From Pseudonocardia oroxyli (GTDB taxonomy: Bacteria > Actinomycetota > Actinomycetes > Mycobacteriales > Pseudonocardiaceae): a DNA stretch of 38,030 bases. Numbering within the stretch: the first letter of the stretch is position 1; every line of letters starts with the position of its first letter. The notes beneath the pieces are model-generated. The model made no database searches, was not told the origin of the DNA, and was given only the letters and a program-made list of their open reading frames with translations. Below, piece by piece: positions 1 to 7,675 of this stretch. Both the position numbers and the translations under genes were made by a program. The stretch lies in contig NZ_FNBE01000027.1 of NCBI RefSeq assembly GCF_900102195.1, forward strand, positions 1 through 38,030. Direction: 5' to 3'.

Positions 1-851
1 CGCAGCTCCATCCCCATGCCGCCACCGAACTGGGTCAGCCCGTGCCAGTGCGCACGCTCGTCCAGACCCCACCCCACATGCGACATGCCGTAGCCGCGCG
101 GGTCGTCGAACGAGCGGATGTACGAGCTGAGCAGGTCCGCGTCCAGCCCACCCCGGATGTCGCGGATAAACCCCTGCTCGATCGTCAGCTCCACCGGCGC
201 CTGCACATAGGTGTTGAACGGCAACAACACATCCCCCGGCGCCAACACGATCCTCCCGTCCACCCCGTCGTCCGCCCCACCGGTGAACACGAACGCCGCA
301 GGCCAGTGATCCCACCGACCCGGCTGGTCGGTGTAGCCGTACTCCGACAACGTCGGATACACCCCCAACCGGTAGGTCACATCCGTACCGTGCGGACTGG
401 TGATCCGCATCGTCTGCGCCTTCGCCAACAACTCCGCCCCGATCTCCACCCGCTCCCGCAACTCACGAGTGGGCATCAACCGAGCCAACAACGACGCCGG
501 CTCCACCGCGGTCAGGATCCGCGTCCCCGCCCCCTGGATCTCGAACTGCTCCGGACTGAACAACAAGAACGTGCAGTCCACCACCATGTCCACACTCTTG
601 AGCGCCTCCACCGCGAGCCGGTTCGCCGCCAACCCCGACTCACCCACCGCCCACGCCCCGGACGCGCTCGTCGGCGCGGGCAGCCGCAGGTGGAAGCCCT
701 GCGCCCCCAACTTCCCGATCGCCCACAGGAAGGCGTCCGCGTACTCCGCGCGCTCGTCCCCGCGGGTCAGCACGGCCACGGTCTCACCCTCGTGCACCGC
801 CGACAGGGTCAGCTGCTGCAGGCAGATCTCGTTGAACAGGTTCTGGTCCAT
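1..851 (-). CDS. NicX/M29-like metal-dependent enzyme (2,5-dihydroxypyridine 5,6-dioxygenase or aminopeptidase-like), C-terminus outside window
   Basis: The reading frame is open from an ATG at 849-851 to the left edge, giving the first 283 residues of a protein that is usually about 350 long. A strong Shine-Dalgarno (GGGAGGAG, 8 nt spacing) fixes the start. The text MDQNLFNEICLQQL, the later ITSPHGTDVTYRLG and the block SHVGWGLDERAHW resemble the family joining M29 leucyl aminopeptidases and NicX, the iron dioxygenase that opens the ring of 2,5-dihydroxypyridine in nicotinate degradation. The His-rich block near residue 257 would supply part of the metal site; the remaining ligands lie outside the window. 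No other pyridine-degradation gene is visible, so the substrate is open. It is divergent from the glycosyltransferase at 1019. Confidence 0.7.
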   Translation of the reverse strand, partial: MDQNLFNEICLQQLTLSAVHEGETVAVLTRGDERAEYADAFLWAIGKLGAQGFHLRLPAPTSASGAWAVGESGLAANRLAVEALKSVDMVVDCTFLLFSPEQFEIQGAGTRILTAVEPASLLARLMPTRELRERVEIGAELLAKAQTMRITSPHGTDVTYRLGVYPTLSEYGYTDQPGRWDHWPAAFVFTGGADDGVDGRIVLAPGDVLLPFNTYVQAPVELTIEQGFIRDIRGGLDADLLSSYIRSFDDPRGYGMSHVGWGLDERAHWHGLTQFGGGMGMEL

Positions 852-960
852 GGCGCTCTCTCCTCCCGAGATAGTCCGAACACTGACGATTCTTCATCCG
901 GGAGCGTCCGTCAAGACGTCGCATGTTGCGAGCCCGTGACACTGCGGCCGCACACCGCTT

Positions 961-996
961 CTCAGCGGGGCCACAGTTCCTCAGTGGGGCCACAGT
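961..996. repeat. two 17-bp imperfect direct repeats in the divergent promoter region
   Basis: CTCAGCGGGGCCACAGT (961-977) and CTCAGTGGGGCCACAGT (980-996) differ at one base and are spaced 19 bp start to start, about two helical turns. They lie just before the start of the glycosyltransferase gene and in the shared upstream region of the leftward NicX-like gene. They could be tandem operator sites or a small tandem duplication; no cognate regulator is adjacent. Confidence 0.55.
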
Positions 997-1018
997 GAGG
1001 ATGCGGAGTATCGGTCCC

Positions 1019-2569
1019 ATGCACTCGGTGATCGACCGCGGGACGGTGACCCCGCCGCCCGTCCGGATCCGCCCGGACCGGCTCGGCCGGGCCGCCCTGG
1101 TCGTCCTCGGCGTGATGACGGCGCTGTCGGTGGTGCGGGCCTTCGGCCCGCTGACCTACCCGGGGGACATCTGGCGGCAGTCGGACACCGCCTCGATCGC
1201 GCGCAACTACGCCGAGCACGGCCTGAACCTGTTCCTGCCGCAGATCAACTGGGGCGGCAGCGGGCCCGGGTACGTCGAGATGGAACTGCCGATCATGCCC
1301 TGGATCACCGGGGCGCTGTACACGGTCTTCGGCGAGCACGAGTTCCTCGGCAGGCTCGTCTCGCTGGCGTTCATGCTGCTCGCGACGTGGGCGTTCTGGG
1401 GCCTGGCGAAGCGGATCCTGCCGCCGACCGCGGCCCGCTGGGCCCTGATCGCCTGGGCGGTGTCGCCCGCCTTCCTGCGCTGGGGCACCGCGTTCATGCC
1501 CGAGGCCACGGTGCTGGCCTTCACGATGCTGGCGCTGCTGTTCTTCTGCCGCTGGCTGCAGGAGGACCGCGGCCGCTGGCTCGCCGCGACCGCCGCCGCG
1601 ATCTCGCTCGCCGGCCTCGCCAAGCCGACGGCGCTGCACGTCGGCCTGGTCATGGCGCTGTGGCTCGTGTTCGCCGCGCGCGACCGGCTGCGCAGGCCGA
1701 CGCTGTACCTCGCGGGCCTCGCCGCGCTCGTCGCTCCGGTGCTGTGGCTGCGGCACGCGGCGTGGATCCACGAGACCTACGGCAACACCTTCGGGGTGCT
1801 CTCGGGCGGGGACAGCAAGTTCTCGACGTGGCAGATGCTGCTCGGCCCGGACATGTACCTGGGCAACCTGCGCTCCGAGGTGCTGTTCATCTACGGGGTG
1901 TTCGGCGTGCCGCTGGCCCTGCTCGGCGTCGCCTGGCTGTGGAAGCACCGGCGCGGGGCGCTCGCGGCTCCCTTCCTGCTCGCAGGCGCGCTGGGCCTCG
2001 GCGTGTACTACCTGATGCTCGGCCGCTACAGCGGCTCCGACATGGGGATCCAGTACCACGTCTACTCGCTGCCCTACGCCGCGATCGCCGTCGGGATCGG
2101 GGTCGTCGGGGCGCGCAGGCTGCTGCCGAAGCGCCTCGGCACCCGGACGCTCGCGGCGCTCGGCGTGGTCACGGTGCTCGCGTTGAGCCTGCAGTCGCTC
2201 AACGTCTTCCGCCAGTCCCTGAACCCCGACGCCGGCGTGCTCGGCACCTGCGCCACGCAGCTGGCCGCGGTGTCGGCGCCCGAGGACCTGGTCGTCGTCG
2301 GCACGGACAGCACCACCACGATGGACGGCGTCGCGAACAACTTCCAGGAGCCGGTCGTGCTCTACCGGGCCGACCGCTACGGCTGGGTGCTCGCCGCCGA
2401 CCAGTACACCGGACACGCCCTCGCCGCCGACGCCTCCCAGGGCGCGCGCTGGTTCGTCAACCCGGTCCCGTCCCAGATCGCCCCGCTCGAGCCGTGGCTG
2501 CAGGAGCACGCCACCCAGGTCAGGACCGCCGCCGCGAACGGCTGCGACATCTGGCGGCTCGACCGGTGA
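1019..2569 (+). CDS. GT39/ArnT-like integral membrane glycosyltransferase
   Basis: A 516-residue multi-pass membrane protein, probably a GT-C glycosyltransferase using a polyprenyl-phosphate sugar donor. After a first membrane segment (VVLGVMTALSVV), the first outer loop carries WRQSDTASIARNY and then WGGSGPGYVEMELPIMPW, which resemble conserved loop motifs of PMT/ArnT-family bacterial glycosyltransferases. About ten further hydrophobic segments follow, then a roughly 120-residue soluble tail. ATG at 1019 was chosen because the upstream in-frame starts (923, 1001) would run through the direct repeats or have GAGG directly against the codon. The acceptor is unknown. It ends 3 nt from the convergent anti-sigma gene. 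Confidence 0.8.
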   Translation: MHSVIDRGTVTPPPVRIRPDRLGRAALVVLGVMTALSVVRAFGPLTYPGDIWRQSDTASIARNYAEHGLNLFLPQINWGGSGPGYVEMELPIMPWITGALYTVFGEHEFLGRLVSLAFMLLATWAFWGLAKRILPPTAARWALIAWAVSPAFLRWGTAFMPEATVLAFTMLALLFFCRWLQEDRGRWLAATAAAISLAGLAKPTALHVGLVMALWLVFAARDRLRRPTLYLAGLAALVAPVLWLRHAAWIHETYGNTFGVLSGGDSKFSTWQMLLGPDMYLGNLRSEVLFIYGVFGVPLALLGVAWLWKHRRGALAAPFLLAGALGLGVYYLMLGRYSGSDMGIQYHVYSLPYAAIAVGIGVVGARRLLPKRLGTRTLAALGVVTVLALSLQSLNVFRQSLNPDAGVLGTCATQLAAVSAPEDLVVVGTDSTTTMDGVANNFQEPVVLYRADRYGWVLAADQYTGHALAADASQGARWFVNPVPSQIAPLEPWLQEHATQVRTAAANGCDIWRLDR

Positions 2570-2572
2570 GCG

Positions 2573-3010
2573 TCACTCGACCGCGGCCATGCCCTCCGGT
2601 GAGGAGTGCGGCAGGGGAACGGGGACGCTGCGCAGGGTGACGGTGGTGCCGGCATCGTCTCGGCGGATCGAGACCCGGTCCATGCAGCCGTTCATCACGC
2701 TCATGCCGTAGCCGGTGGCGCCCTGGTCCGGCCGCCAGACGCCCTCGTCCCGCACGGTCACCACGATCTGCCTGCTCGACGGGCCCGCCACCAGCCGCCC
2801 CACGACCTCGACGTCTCCGGGGACCCCGCCCACGTAGGCGTGCTTGACGGCGTTGGTGCAGGCCTCGCTCACCGCGAGGATGGCGTCCACCCGCGCCTCC
2901 TCCGGCCAGGACAGACCCTGCAACCAGCGGTCCAGCCCGGCGCGGAAGAAGGCGAGCTGCACCGGATCCGCGCCGAACCGGATGCTGTAGTAGCCCGCGT
3001 CGTCCGCCAT
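2573..3010 (-). CDS. RsbW-like anti-sigma factor / serine kinase (HATPase)
   Basis: A 145-residue GHKL-type ATPase of the RsbW/SpoIIAB group. The N-box is EACTNAVKHAY, the G1 box DEGVW and the G2-like loop ATGYGMSVM; together they form the ATP pocket used to phosphorylate an anti-anti-sigma partner or hold a sigma factor. The start at 3010 (MADDAGYYSIRF) is preferred to the longer GTG start at 3082 because similarity begins there and AGGGG precedes it, though the spacing is short. No sigma factor or STAS partner gene is adjacent, so the partner must be elsewhere. A role in general or osmotic stress is typical of the family in actinobacteria. Confidence 0.8.
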   Translation of the reverse strand: MADDAGYYSIRFGADPVQLAFFRAGLDRWLQGLSWPEEARVDAILAVSEACTNAVKHAYVGGVPGDVEVVGRLVAGPSSRQIVVTVRDEGVWRPDQGATGYGMSVMNGCMDRVSIRRDDAGTTVTLRSVPVPLPHSSPEGMAAVE

Positions 3011-3105
3011 GCCCCTAGGTTCGTGGATTCCGACGACCTTCGCGACCGCTGGCCGGCGGGTTCCGCGGTCCGCGCCGGTCACTGCCCCGACGAGAGGAAC
3101 AGATC

Positions 3106-3522
3106 ATGAACTGGACGCTGGAGGTCGTGGTCGTCCCGGTGGCGGACATCGACCGGGCGAAGGCCTTCTACCGCGAGCAGCTGGGCTTCGCCCTGGACCA
3201 CGACACCGCACCCGCGCCGGGGGTGCGGATCGTGCAGCTGACCCCGCCGGGGTCCGGGTGCTCGGTGGTGATCGGCGAGGGGGCGGTGCCGGACATGGCG
3301 CCGGGCTCACTGAAGGGCCTGCAGCTCGTGGTCAACGACATCGTGGCCGCGCACGCCGAGCTGGTGGCACGCGGCGTCCCGGTGAGCGACGTGACCTCGG
3401 TGGACGGCGACGCCGCGAAGGTCGCCGCGGGCGGGAAGGCCCTGGACAACGTCGGGTTCGTGTTCTTCGCCGACCCGGACGGCAACGAGTGGGCGGTGCA
3501 ACAGATCTCGTCGCGCGCGTGA
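3106..3522 (+). CDS. VOC (glyoxalase/bleomycin-resistance fold) protein
   Basis: A 138-residue protein with the paired beta-alpha-beta-beta-beta modules of the vicinal oxygen chelate superfamily: an opening VVVPVADIDRAKAFYREQLGF, a central LQLVVNDIVAAHAELVARGV, and the closing FFADPDGNEWAVQQ found in lactoylglutathione lyase-like members. GAGAGGAAC gives a good ribosome site before ATG 3106. The likely metal-ligand positions are not all clear, and the substrate cannot be told from sequence; members range from glyoxalases to dioxygenases and resistance proteins. It converges on the AlkZ-like gene with a 3-nt gap. Confidence 0.8.
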   Translation: MNWTLEVVVVPVADIDRAKAFYREQLGFALDHDTAPAPGVRIVQLTPPGSGCSVVIGEGAVPDMAPGSLKGLQLVVNDIVAAHAELVARGVPVSDVTSVDGDAAKVAAGGKALDNVGFVFFADPDGNEWAVQQISSRA

Positions 3523-3525
3523 CGG

Positions 3526-4623
3526 TCAGGCGGGGGACCGCAGGATCCGCACCCCGGTGGCGCCCAGGAAGTCCGCGACGCCGCGCGCCTCCTCGCCCAC
3601 CTCGGCGCTGTCGGCCCTGGTGAAGCGGCGGAGCGGGGTGACCTCGAGCGTCAGGGACCGCACGGGCCGCACCGTCCACAGGGCCGCGACCCGGCCGTCG
3701 AGCAGGACGGCGCGGTCGCCTGCGACCGAGAGGCCCTTGTGGGCGTCGTCGACGATCCGGCTGCGGTCGTCGTAGCCCAGGATCGCGTTGTCGAAGGCGG
3801 GCAGGAAGCGCACGGGGGCCGGGGTGTCCTCGTGCGGGCGCGGCGCGTCGGGGAGGTCGAGCAGCTCGCGGCCGCGCTCGTCGGTGAACGAGACCAGCTC
3901 GGGGCGCACGGCCGCGACCGCGGCGGGCAGGCCGGCGAGCCCGGACCAGGCCCGCAGGTCCGCGGTGGACGCGGGCCCGTACGCGGCGAGGTAGCGCCGG
4001 ACCATTGCCTCGCCGACCGGGTCCCCGTCCGCCGCGAGCGGGGTGGGCCGCGTGCCCAGCCAGGTCGCCATCGGCAGGGTGAGCGCGCCGCCGGTCTGCT
4101 GCCACAGTCCGCGCGGCGGGATCTGCACCATCGGGACGGCCGCGGCGACCGCCAGCTCGCCGAGCGGCCGGAACCCGGCGTCGGGCCAGCGCTCGGCGAG
4201 GACCCGCCCGATCTCCGGCATCGTGCGGGCGGCGCCGTCCGCACAGAGCTCCTCGACGGCCGCCGTGACCTCGTCCGGATCCACCCCGGCCAGCTCCGCC
4301 CGGTAGGCGCCGTAGACGCGCTGGCGCAGCAGGGCCTGATGGCGCGCACGCCAGGCCAGCGCGTCCGCCGCGGTCACGAGGTGCACCGTCCGCCGCATCA
4401 GGACGGTCCGGACCAGCTCCTTCGCCACCAGGAGCCGGTCCAGGTCGGCGGGGTCGAAGCCGCGCAGCCGCGACCACAGCCCGACGAACGGCTCCTGCGG
4501 CTCCTGCGCCTGCACTCCCCCGAGGTGCGCCACGGCTGCGGCCACCGACACGTCCGCCCGATCCAGCAGGAACTGCCGGGCGAGCGCGGCACGGTTGAGG
4601 GCGCGGACGGACAACCGGGTCAT
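3526..4623 (-). CDS. AlkZ/YcaQ-like winged-helix DNA glycosylase (HTH_42)
   Basis: 365 residues of the HTH_42 superfamily, which includes Streptomyces AlkZ, a monofunctional glycosylase that unhooks azinomycin interstrand crosslinks, and E. coli YcaQ. The text LGGVQAQEPQEP places Gln-Ala-Gln at residues 38-40, matching the catalytic QxQ motif of the AlkZ branch rather than the QxD of the YcaQ branch. Winged-helix-like text (RTVLMRRTVHLVTAADALAW) and a C-terminal FTRADSAEVGEEA region follow. ATG 4623 is preferred over the GTG two codons upstream because AGG lies 8 nt before it. No secondary-metabolite cluster adjoins it, so it is more likely a housekeeping or general alkylation-repair paralogue (AlkX type) than a self-resistance gene. 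Activity is inferred. Confidence 0.8.
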   Translation of the reverse strand: MTRLSVRALNRAALARQFLLDRADVSVAAAVAHLGGVQAQEPQEPFVGLWSRLRGFDPADLDRLLVAKELVRTVLMRRTVHLVTAADALAWRARHQALLRQRVYGAYRAELAGVDPDEVTAAVEELCADGAARTMPEIGRVLAERWPDAGFRPLGELAVAAAVPMVQIPPRGLWQQTGGALTLPMATWLGTRPTPLAADGDPVGEAMVRRYLAAYGPASTADLRAWSGLAGLPAAVAAVRPELVSFTDERGRELLDLPDAPRPHEDTPAPVRFLPAFDNAILGYDDRSRIVDDAHKGLSVAGDRAVLLDGRVAALWTVRPVRSLTLEVTPLRRFTRADSAEVGEEARGVADFLGATGVRILRSPA

Positions 4624-4715
4624 GGGCACAGCCTGGCGCGACCAGCGGACAGGTTCTGGCCGCTATGCGCACTCCGCTCCCCCGGCGGCCCGTTCGACCA
4701 GTATCTTCGCCCGCC

Positions 4716-5477
4716 ATGAGGTCCGCGCTCTTCCTCGCGCCCTTCGACGAGCTCGCCGATCCGCACGTCGTCGTGCGGCTCGCCGCCGCGGCCGAGGAGG
4801 CGGGCTGGGACGGGGTGTTCCTCTGGGACCACGTCCGCTGGCGCGCTCCCGTGCAGGCCGTCGCCGACCCGTGGATCCTGCTGTCCGCCATGGCCTGCGC
4901 CACCGAGCGGGTGCGGCTCGGGCCCATGGTCACGCCGTTGGCGCGCCGCCGCCCGGCGAAGGTCGCCCGCGAGACGGCCACGCTGGACCGGCTCTGCGGC
5001 GGCCGGTTGACCCTCGGGGTCGGCCTCGGGGACGACGCCTTCGGCGAGGAGTGGTCCCGCTTCGGCGAGGAGACCGATCCGCGCGCCCGCGCCGGACTGC
5101 TCGACTCCGCGCTCGACGTGCTGACCGCCGCCTGGTCCGGCGAGGCCTACGGGGTGCCCTTCCTGCCCCGGCCCGTCCAGGACCCCCTGCCCGTCTGGGT
5201 CGCGGGCCTCCCCGGCAAGCGGGCCCCGCTCCGTCGCGCCGCCCGCTTCCAGGGCTTCGTCCCGGTCAACCTGCAGCACCCCGACCAGGTCGCCGAGATC
5301 GCGGCCGACCTGCGCGACCTGCGCGGCGGCGAGCTGGGGGACCTCGCGGTGGCGCTCGAGCGAGACGTCGATCCCGCGCCGTACGCCGCCGCGGGGGCCA
5401 CCTGGGTGCTCACCGAGCTGGGCCCCGGCAGCTCGATCGCCGACGCCCGCGCGGTCATCCGCGGCTACCGGACCTGA
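4716..5477 (+). CDS. luciferase-like monooxygenase (LLM class flavin/F420-dependent oxidoreductase)
   Basis: 253 residues with the bacterial-luciferase TIM-barrel signature: AEEAGWDGVFLWDHV near residue 30, VRLGPMVTPLARRRPAKVARETATLDRL near 75, then GGRLTLGVGLGDDAFGEEWSRFGE. The last block is typical of F420- or FMN-dependent members. It acts as a cytoplasmic oxidoreductase; the substrate is unknown. The start at 4716 has no Shine-Dalgarno but follows TATCTT by 8 nt, which fits a leaderless transcript. It is divergent from the AlkZ-like gene (start 4623) and ends 20 bases before the convergent XRE-cupin regulator. It is one of four LLM proteins in the window. Confidence 0.85.
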   Translation: MRSALFLAPFDELADPHVVVRLAAAAEEAGWDGVFLWDHVRWRAPVQAVADPWILLSAMACATERVRLGPMVTPLARRRPAKVARETATLDRLCGGRLTLGVGLGDDAFGEEWSRFGEETDPRARAGLLDSALDVLTAAWSGEAYGVPFLPRPVQDPLPVWVAGLPGKRAPLRRAARFQGFVPVNLQHPDQVAEIAADLRDLRGGELGDLAVALERDVDPAPYAAAGATWVLTELGPGSSIADARAVIRGYRT

Positions 5478-5496
5478 GTGCGTCCGGCAGCAGATC

Positions 5497-6144
5497 TCAG
5501 TCCCGCAGGTCCCCGTAGGCGACCACGGACAGGAAGCGGACGGGCAGCGCCCGCAGCTCGCGCGGACCGTGCAGGCCCTCGCCGTCGAGCTGCAGCGCGT
5601 CTCCGGGCCGCAGCTCGTAGCTGCTCTCGCCGTGGCCGTAGACCATCTCGCCCTCCAGCATGTAGAGCAGCTCCGTGCCCGGATGCTGGAAGAGCGGGAA
5701 CTCCTCGCTGCGCTCGGTGAGCGTGACGAGATGGGCCTCCATCCGCTTGTGCGGTCCGCGCAGCGCGCCGAGCAGGGTGTAGTCGTGGCCCACCCGGGTG
5801 CCGCGGGCGACGATGCGGGCACCGGAGCCCGCCCGGGTGTAGACGGCCTCACGGGGACCGTCGGCGTCGCGGAAGAGCGCGGTCACCGGGACGTCCAGGG
5901 TGTCGGCGAGGCGGGCGAGGGTGGTCAAACTGCAGGAGGTCTGGGCGTTCTCGATCTTGGAGAGCATCGGCTTGGAGACACCGGTGCGGGCGGCGAGGTC
6001 GGCGAGGGTGAGGCCTGCGGCCTGGCGCAGTCGGCGCACCTGGCGGGCGATCGCCTGCTCCAGGCGCCCCGCGGTCGGCGCCGGCTCGGACACCTCTCGA
6101 CTGGCGGGGCCGTGGTCGGGTGTCGCGTCGCCGACGGGATGCAC
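5497..6144 (-). CDS. XRE-family regulator with C-terminal cupin (PuuR-like), probable regulator of the amine operon
   Basis: 215 residues. An N-terminal helix-turn-helix (RRLRQAAGLTLADLAARTGV, then KPMLSKIENAQTSCSLTTLARLADTL) is followed by a cupin barrel (HPGTELLYMLEGEMVYGHG ... LRPGDALQLDGEGLHGPREL), the PuuR-type layout in which the cupin senses a small ligand. GTG 6144 was chosen because an actinobacterial -10 box (TACTGT, 6151-6156 read leftward) sits exactly 6 nt upstream, the pattern of a leaderless start, and recognisable domain text begins soon after; an alternative GTG start at 6258 would add 38 unrecognisable residues. It is divergent from the glutamine synthetase-like gene at 6299, so it most likely controls that operon and senses an amine or a gamma-glutamyl intermediate. 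Confidence 0.85.
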   Translation of the reverse strand: MHPVGDATPDHGPASREVSEPAPTAGRLEQAIARQVRRLRQAAGLTLADLAARTGVSKPMLSKIENAQTSCSLTTLARLADTLDVPVTALFRDADGPREAVYTRAGSGARIVARGTRVGHDYTLLGALRGPHKRMEAHLVTLTERSEEFPLFQHPGTELLYMLEGEMVYGHGESSYELRPGDALQLDGEGLHGPRELRALPVRFLSVVAYGDLRD

Positions 6145-6150
6145 GCGCCC

Positions 6151-6156
6151 ACAGTA
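6151..6156 (-). promoter_or_regulatory. -10 box for a leaderless XRE-cupin transcript
   Basis: Read leftward, TACTGT matches TANNNT and lies 6 nt before GTG 6144. This spacing is typical of actinobacterial leaderless genes and decides the start of the regulator. No convincing -35 is visible. Confidence 0.45.
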
Positions 6157-6196
6157 GAGGGCCGGCTCGAGGCGACCCCCGCCGTCGTCACACCGA

Positions 6197-6255
6197 GGAA
6201 ACAAGCGTTCACACGGACGCCGCCAGCAGGTATCCTCTGACGATATCCTGTTTCC
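6197..6255. promoter_or_regulatory. candidate operator region between the XRE-cupin regulator and the amine operon
   Basis: The arms GGAAACA (6197-6203) and TGTTTCC (6249-6255) form an exact inverted repeat across the divergent promoter region. Between them TATCCT occurs twice (6231-6236 and 6244-6249), 13 bp apart, with GGTATC/GATATCC giving an imperfect dyad. The layout suits a dimeric regulator such as the adjacent XRE-cupin protein, but the assignment is inference from position. Confidence 0.4.
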
Positions 6256-6298
6256 CAATGAGACACCGGTCGTCGCTCATCCCGGTAGGAGCACAGGA

Positions 6299-7657
6299 AT
6301 GACCCTCGACATGTCGCCCGCCACGACGGTGGAGCAGCCGGCTGCGCCCTCCTCGGACCTGAAGGCGCGCGCCCACGCGGACGGGGTCCGGTTCCTGCTG
6401 GCCATGTTCGTCGACCTGAACGGCAAGCCCTGCGCGAAGCTCGTCCCGGTCGAGGCGGCCGACGAGCTGCAGCACGAGGGCGTCGGGTTCGCGGGGTACG
6501 CGGTCGGCGCGATCGGGCAGCAGCCGTGCGACCCGGACCTCATCGCGATCCCGGACGTGGAGAGCTACACCCCGCTGCCGTGGGTGCGCGAAGGGCTGGC
6601 CCTGGTGCACTGCGACCCGCACGTCGAGGGTGTGCCGTGGCACTTCGCCCCGCGGGTCATCCTCAAGAAGGTCCTGGCCGAGGCGGCGGCGCGGGACCTG
6701 GAGCTGTTCGCCGGGGCCGAGGTCGAGTACTTCCTGGTCCACCGCGCCGCGGACGGCTCCCTGGCCCCCGCGGACGGCAAGGACACCGAGGCCCGCCCCT
6801 GTTACGACGCCCGCGGCCTGACCCGGATGTACGACCACCTGACCGGCGTCTCCACCGCGATGAACGCGCTGGGCTGGGGCAACTACGCGAACGACCACGA
6901 GGACGCGAACGGGCAGTTCGAGCAGAACTTCGCCTACGCGGACGCCCTCACCACGGCGGACCGGGTGATCACCGCCCGCTACCTGATCTCGGTGCTCGCC
7001 GAGCAGCGCGGGATGACCGCCACGTTCATGCCCAAGCCGTTCGCGGACCGGACCGGCTCCGGCATGCACCTGCACCTGTCGTTGTGGCGGGACGGCGCGG
7101 CGCAGTTCCCCGACGCGACCGACGCCCGCGGGTTCGGGCTCTCGCCCCTCGCCTACCGCTTCCTGGCCGGGATCCTCGACCACGCCCCGGGCCTGCAGGC
7201 GGTGCTGGCGCCGACGGTCAACTCCTACAAGCGCACCGGCGCCACCTCCACCCGCTCCGGCGCGACCTGGTCCCCGCGGCGGCCCACCTACGGCGGCAAC
7301 GACCGCACCCACTTCGTCCGCATCCCCGACCAGCATCGCATCGAGCTGCGCGGTGGGGACGGCTCGGCCAACCCCTACCTCGCCCTGGCCGCCGTGCTCG
7401 CGGCCGGGCTGGACGGCATCGCGCGGGAGGTCGACCCGGGCGCACCGGGCGCGGACGGGGTCCGGCGCCCCGAGCTGCCGCCGACCCTGCTGCACGCCGT
7501 CGAGGCCCTGGCCGCGGACCCGGTCGTCACCGGCGGGCTCGACGCCGCGGGCCCCGGCGTCGCGGAGTACTTCGCCGCACAGAAGCGCGAGGAGTTCTTC
7601 GACTGGCACGGCAGCGTCGGGCCGTGGGAGCACGACCGCTACCTGACCGCGTTCTAG
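6299..7657 (+). CDS. gmaS: type III glutamine synthetase / gamma-glutamylmethylamide synthetase-like (GmaS/GlnT)
   Basis: 452 residues, usual for the GlnT/GmaS branch of glutamine synthetases, which ligate glutamate to ammonia or an alkylamine with ATP. Recognisable blocks are FLLAMFVDLNGKPCAKLVP near the N-terminus, the metal-binding AGAEVEYFL, the glutamate-site SGMHLHLSLW, and NSYKRTGATSTRSGATWSPRRP followed by RIELRGGDGSANPYLALAAV. AGGAG 8 nt before ATG supports the start. It leads an operon with all three N-methylglutamate synthase-type subunits, so gamma-glutamyl-alkylamide formation is more likely than plain glutamine synthesis. Methylamine is the classical substrate, but no methylotrophy gene is in the window and another primary amine is possible. 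Confidence 0.85.
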   Translation: MTLDMSPATTVEQPAAPSSDLKARAHADGVRFLLAMFVDLNGKPCAKLVPVEAADELQHEGVGFAGYAVGAIGQQPCDPDLIAIPDVESYTPLPWVREGLALVHCDPHVEGVPWHFAPRVILKKVLAEAAARDLELFAGAEVEYFLVHRAADGSLAPADGKDTEARPCYDARGLTRMYDHLTGVSTAMNALGWGNYANDHEDANGQFEQNFAYADALTTADRVITARYLISVLAEQRGMTATFMPKPFADRTGSGMHLHLSLWRDGAAQFPDATDARGFGLSPLAYRFLAGILDHAPGLQAVLAPTVNSYKRTGATSTRSGATWSPRRPTYGGNDRTHFVRIPDQHRIELRGGDGSANPYLALAAVLAAGLDGIAREVDPGAPGADGVRRPELPPTLLHAVEALAADPVVTGGLDAAGPGVAEYFAAQKREEFFDWHGSVGPWEHDRYLTAF

Positions 7658-7675
7658 GACGAGAGGAGACGGCCC

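Noticed and set aside
962..2509. 515-codon minus-strand frame over the glycosyltransferase
   Set aside because: Antisense shadow rich in Arg, Gln and His, without any domain text.
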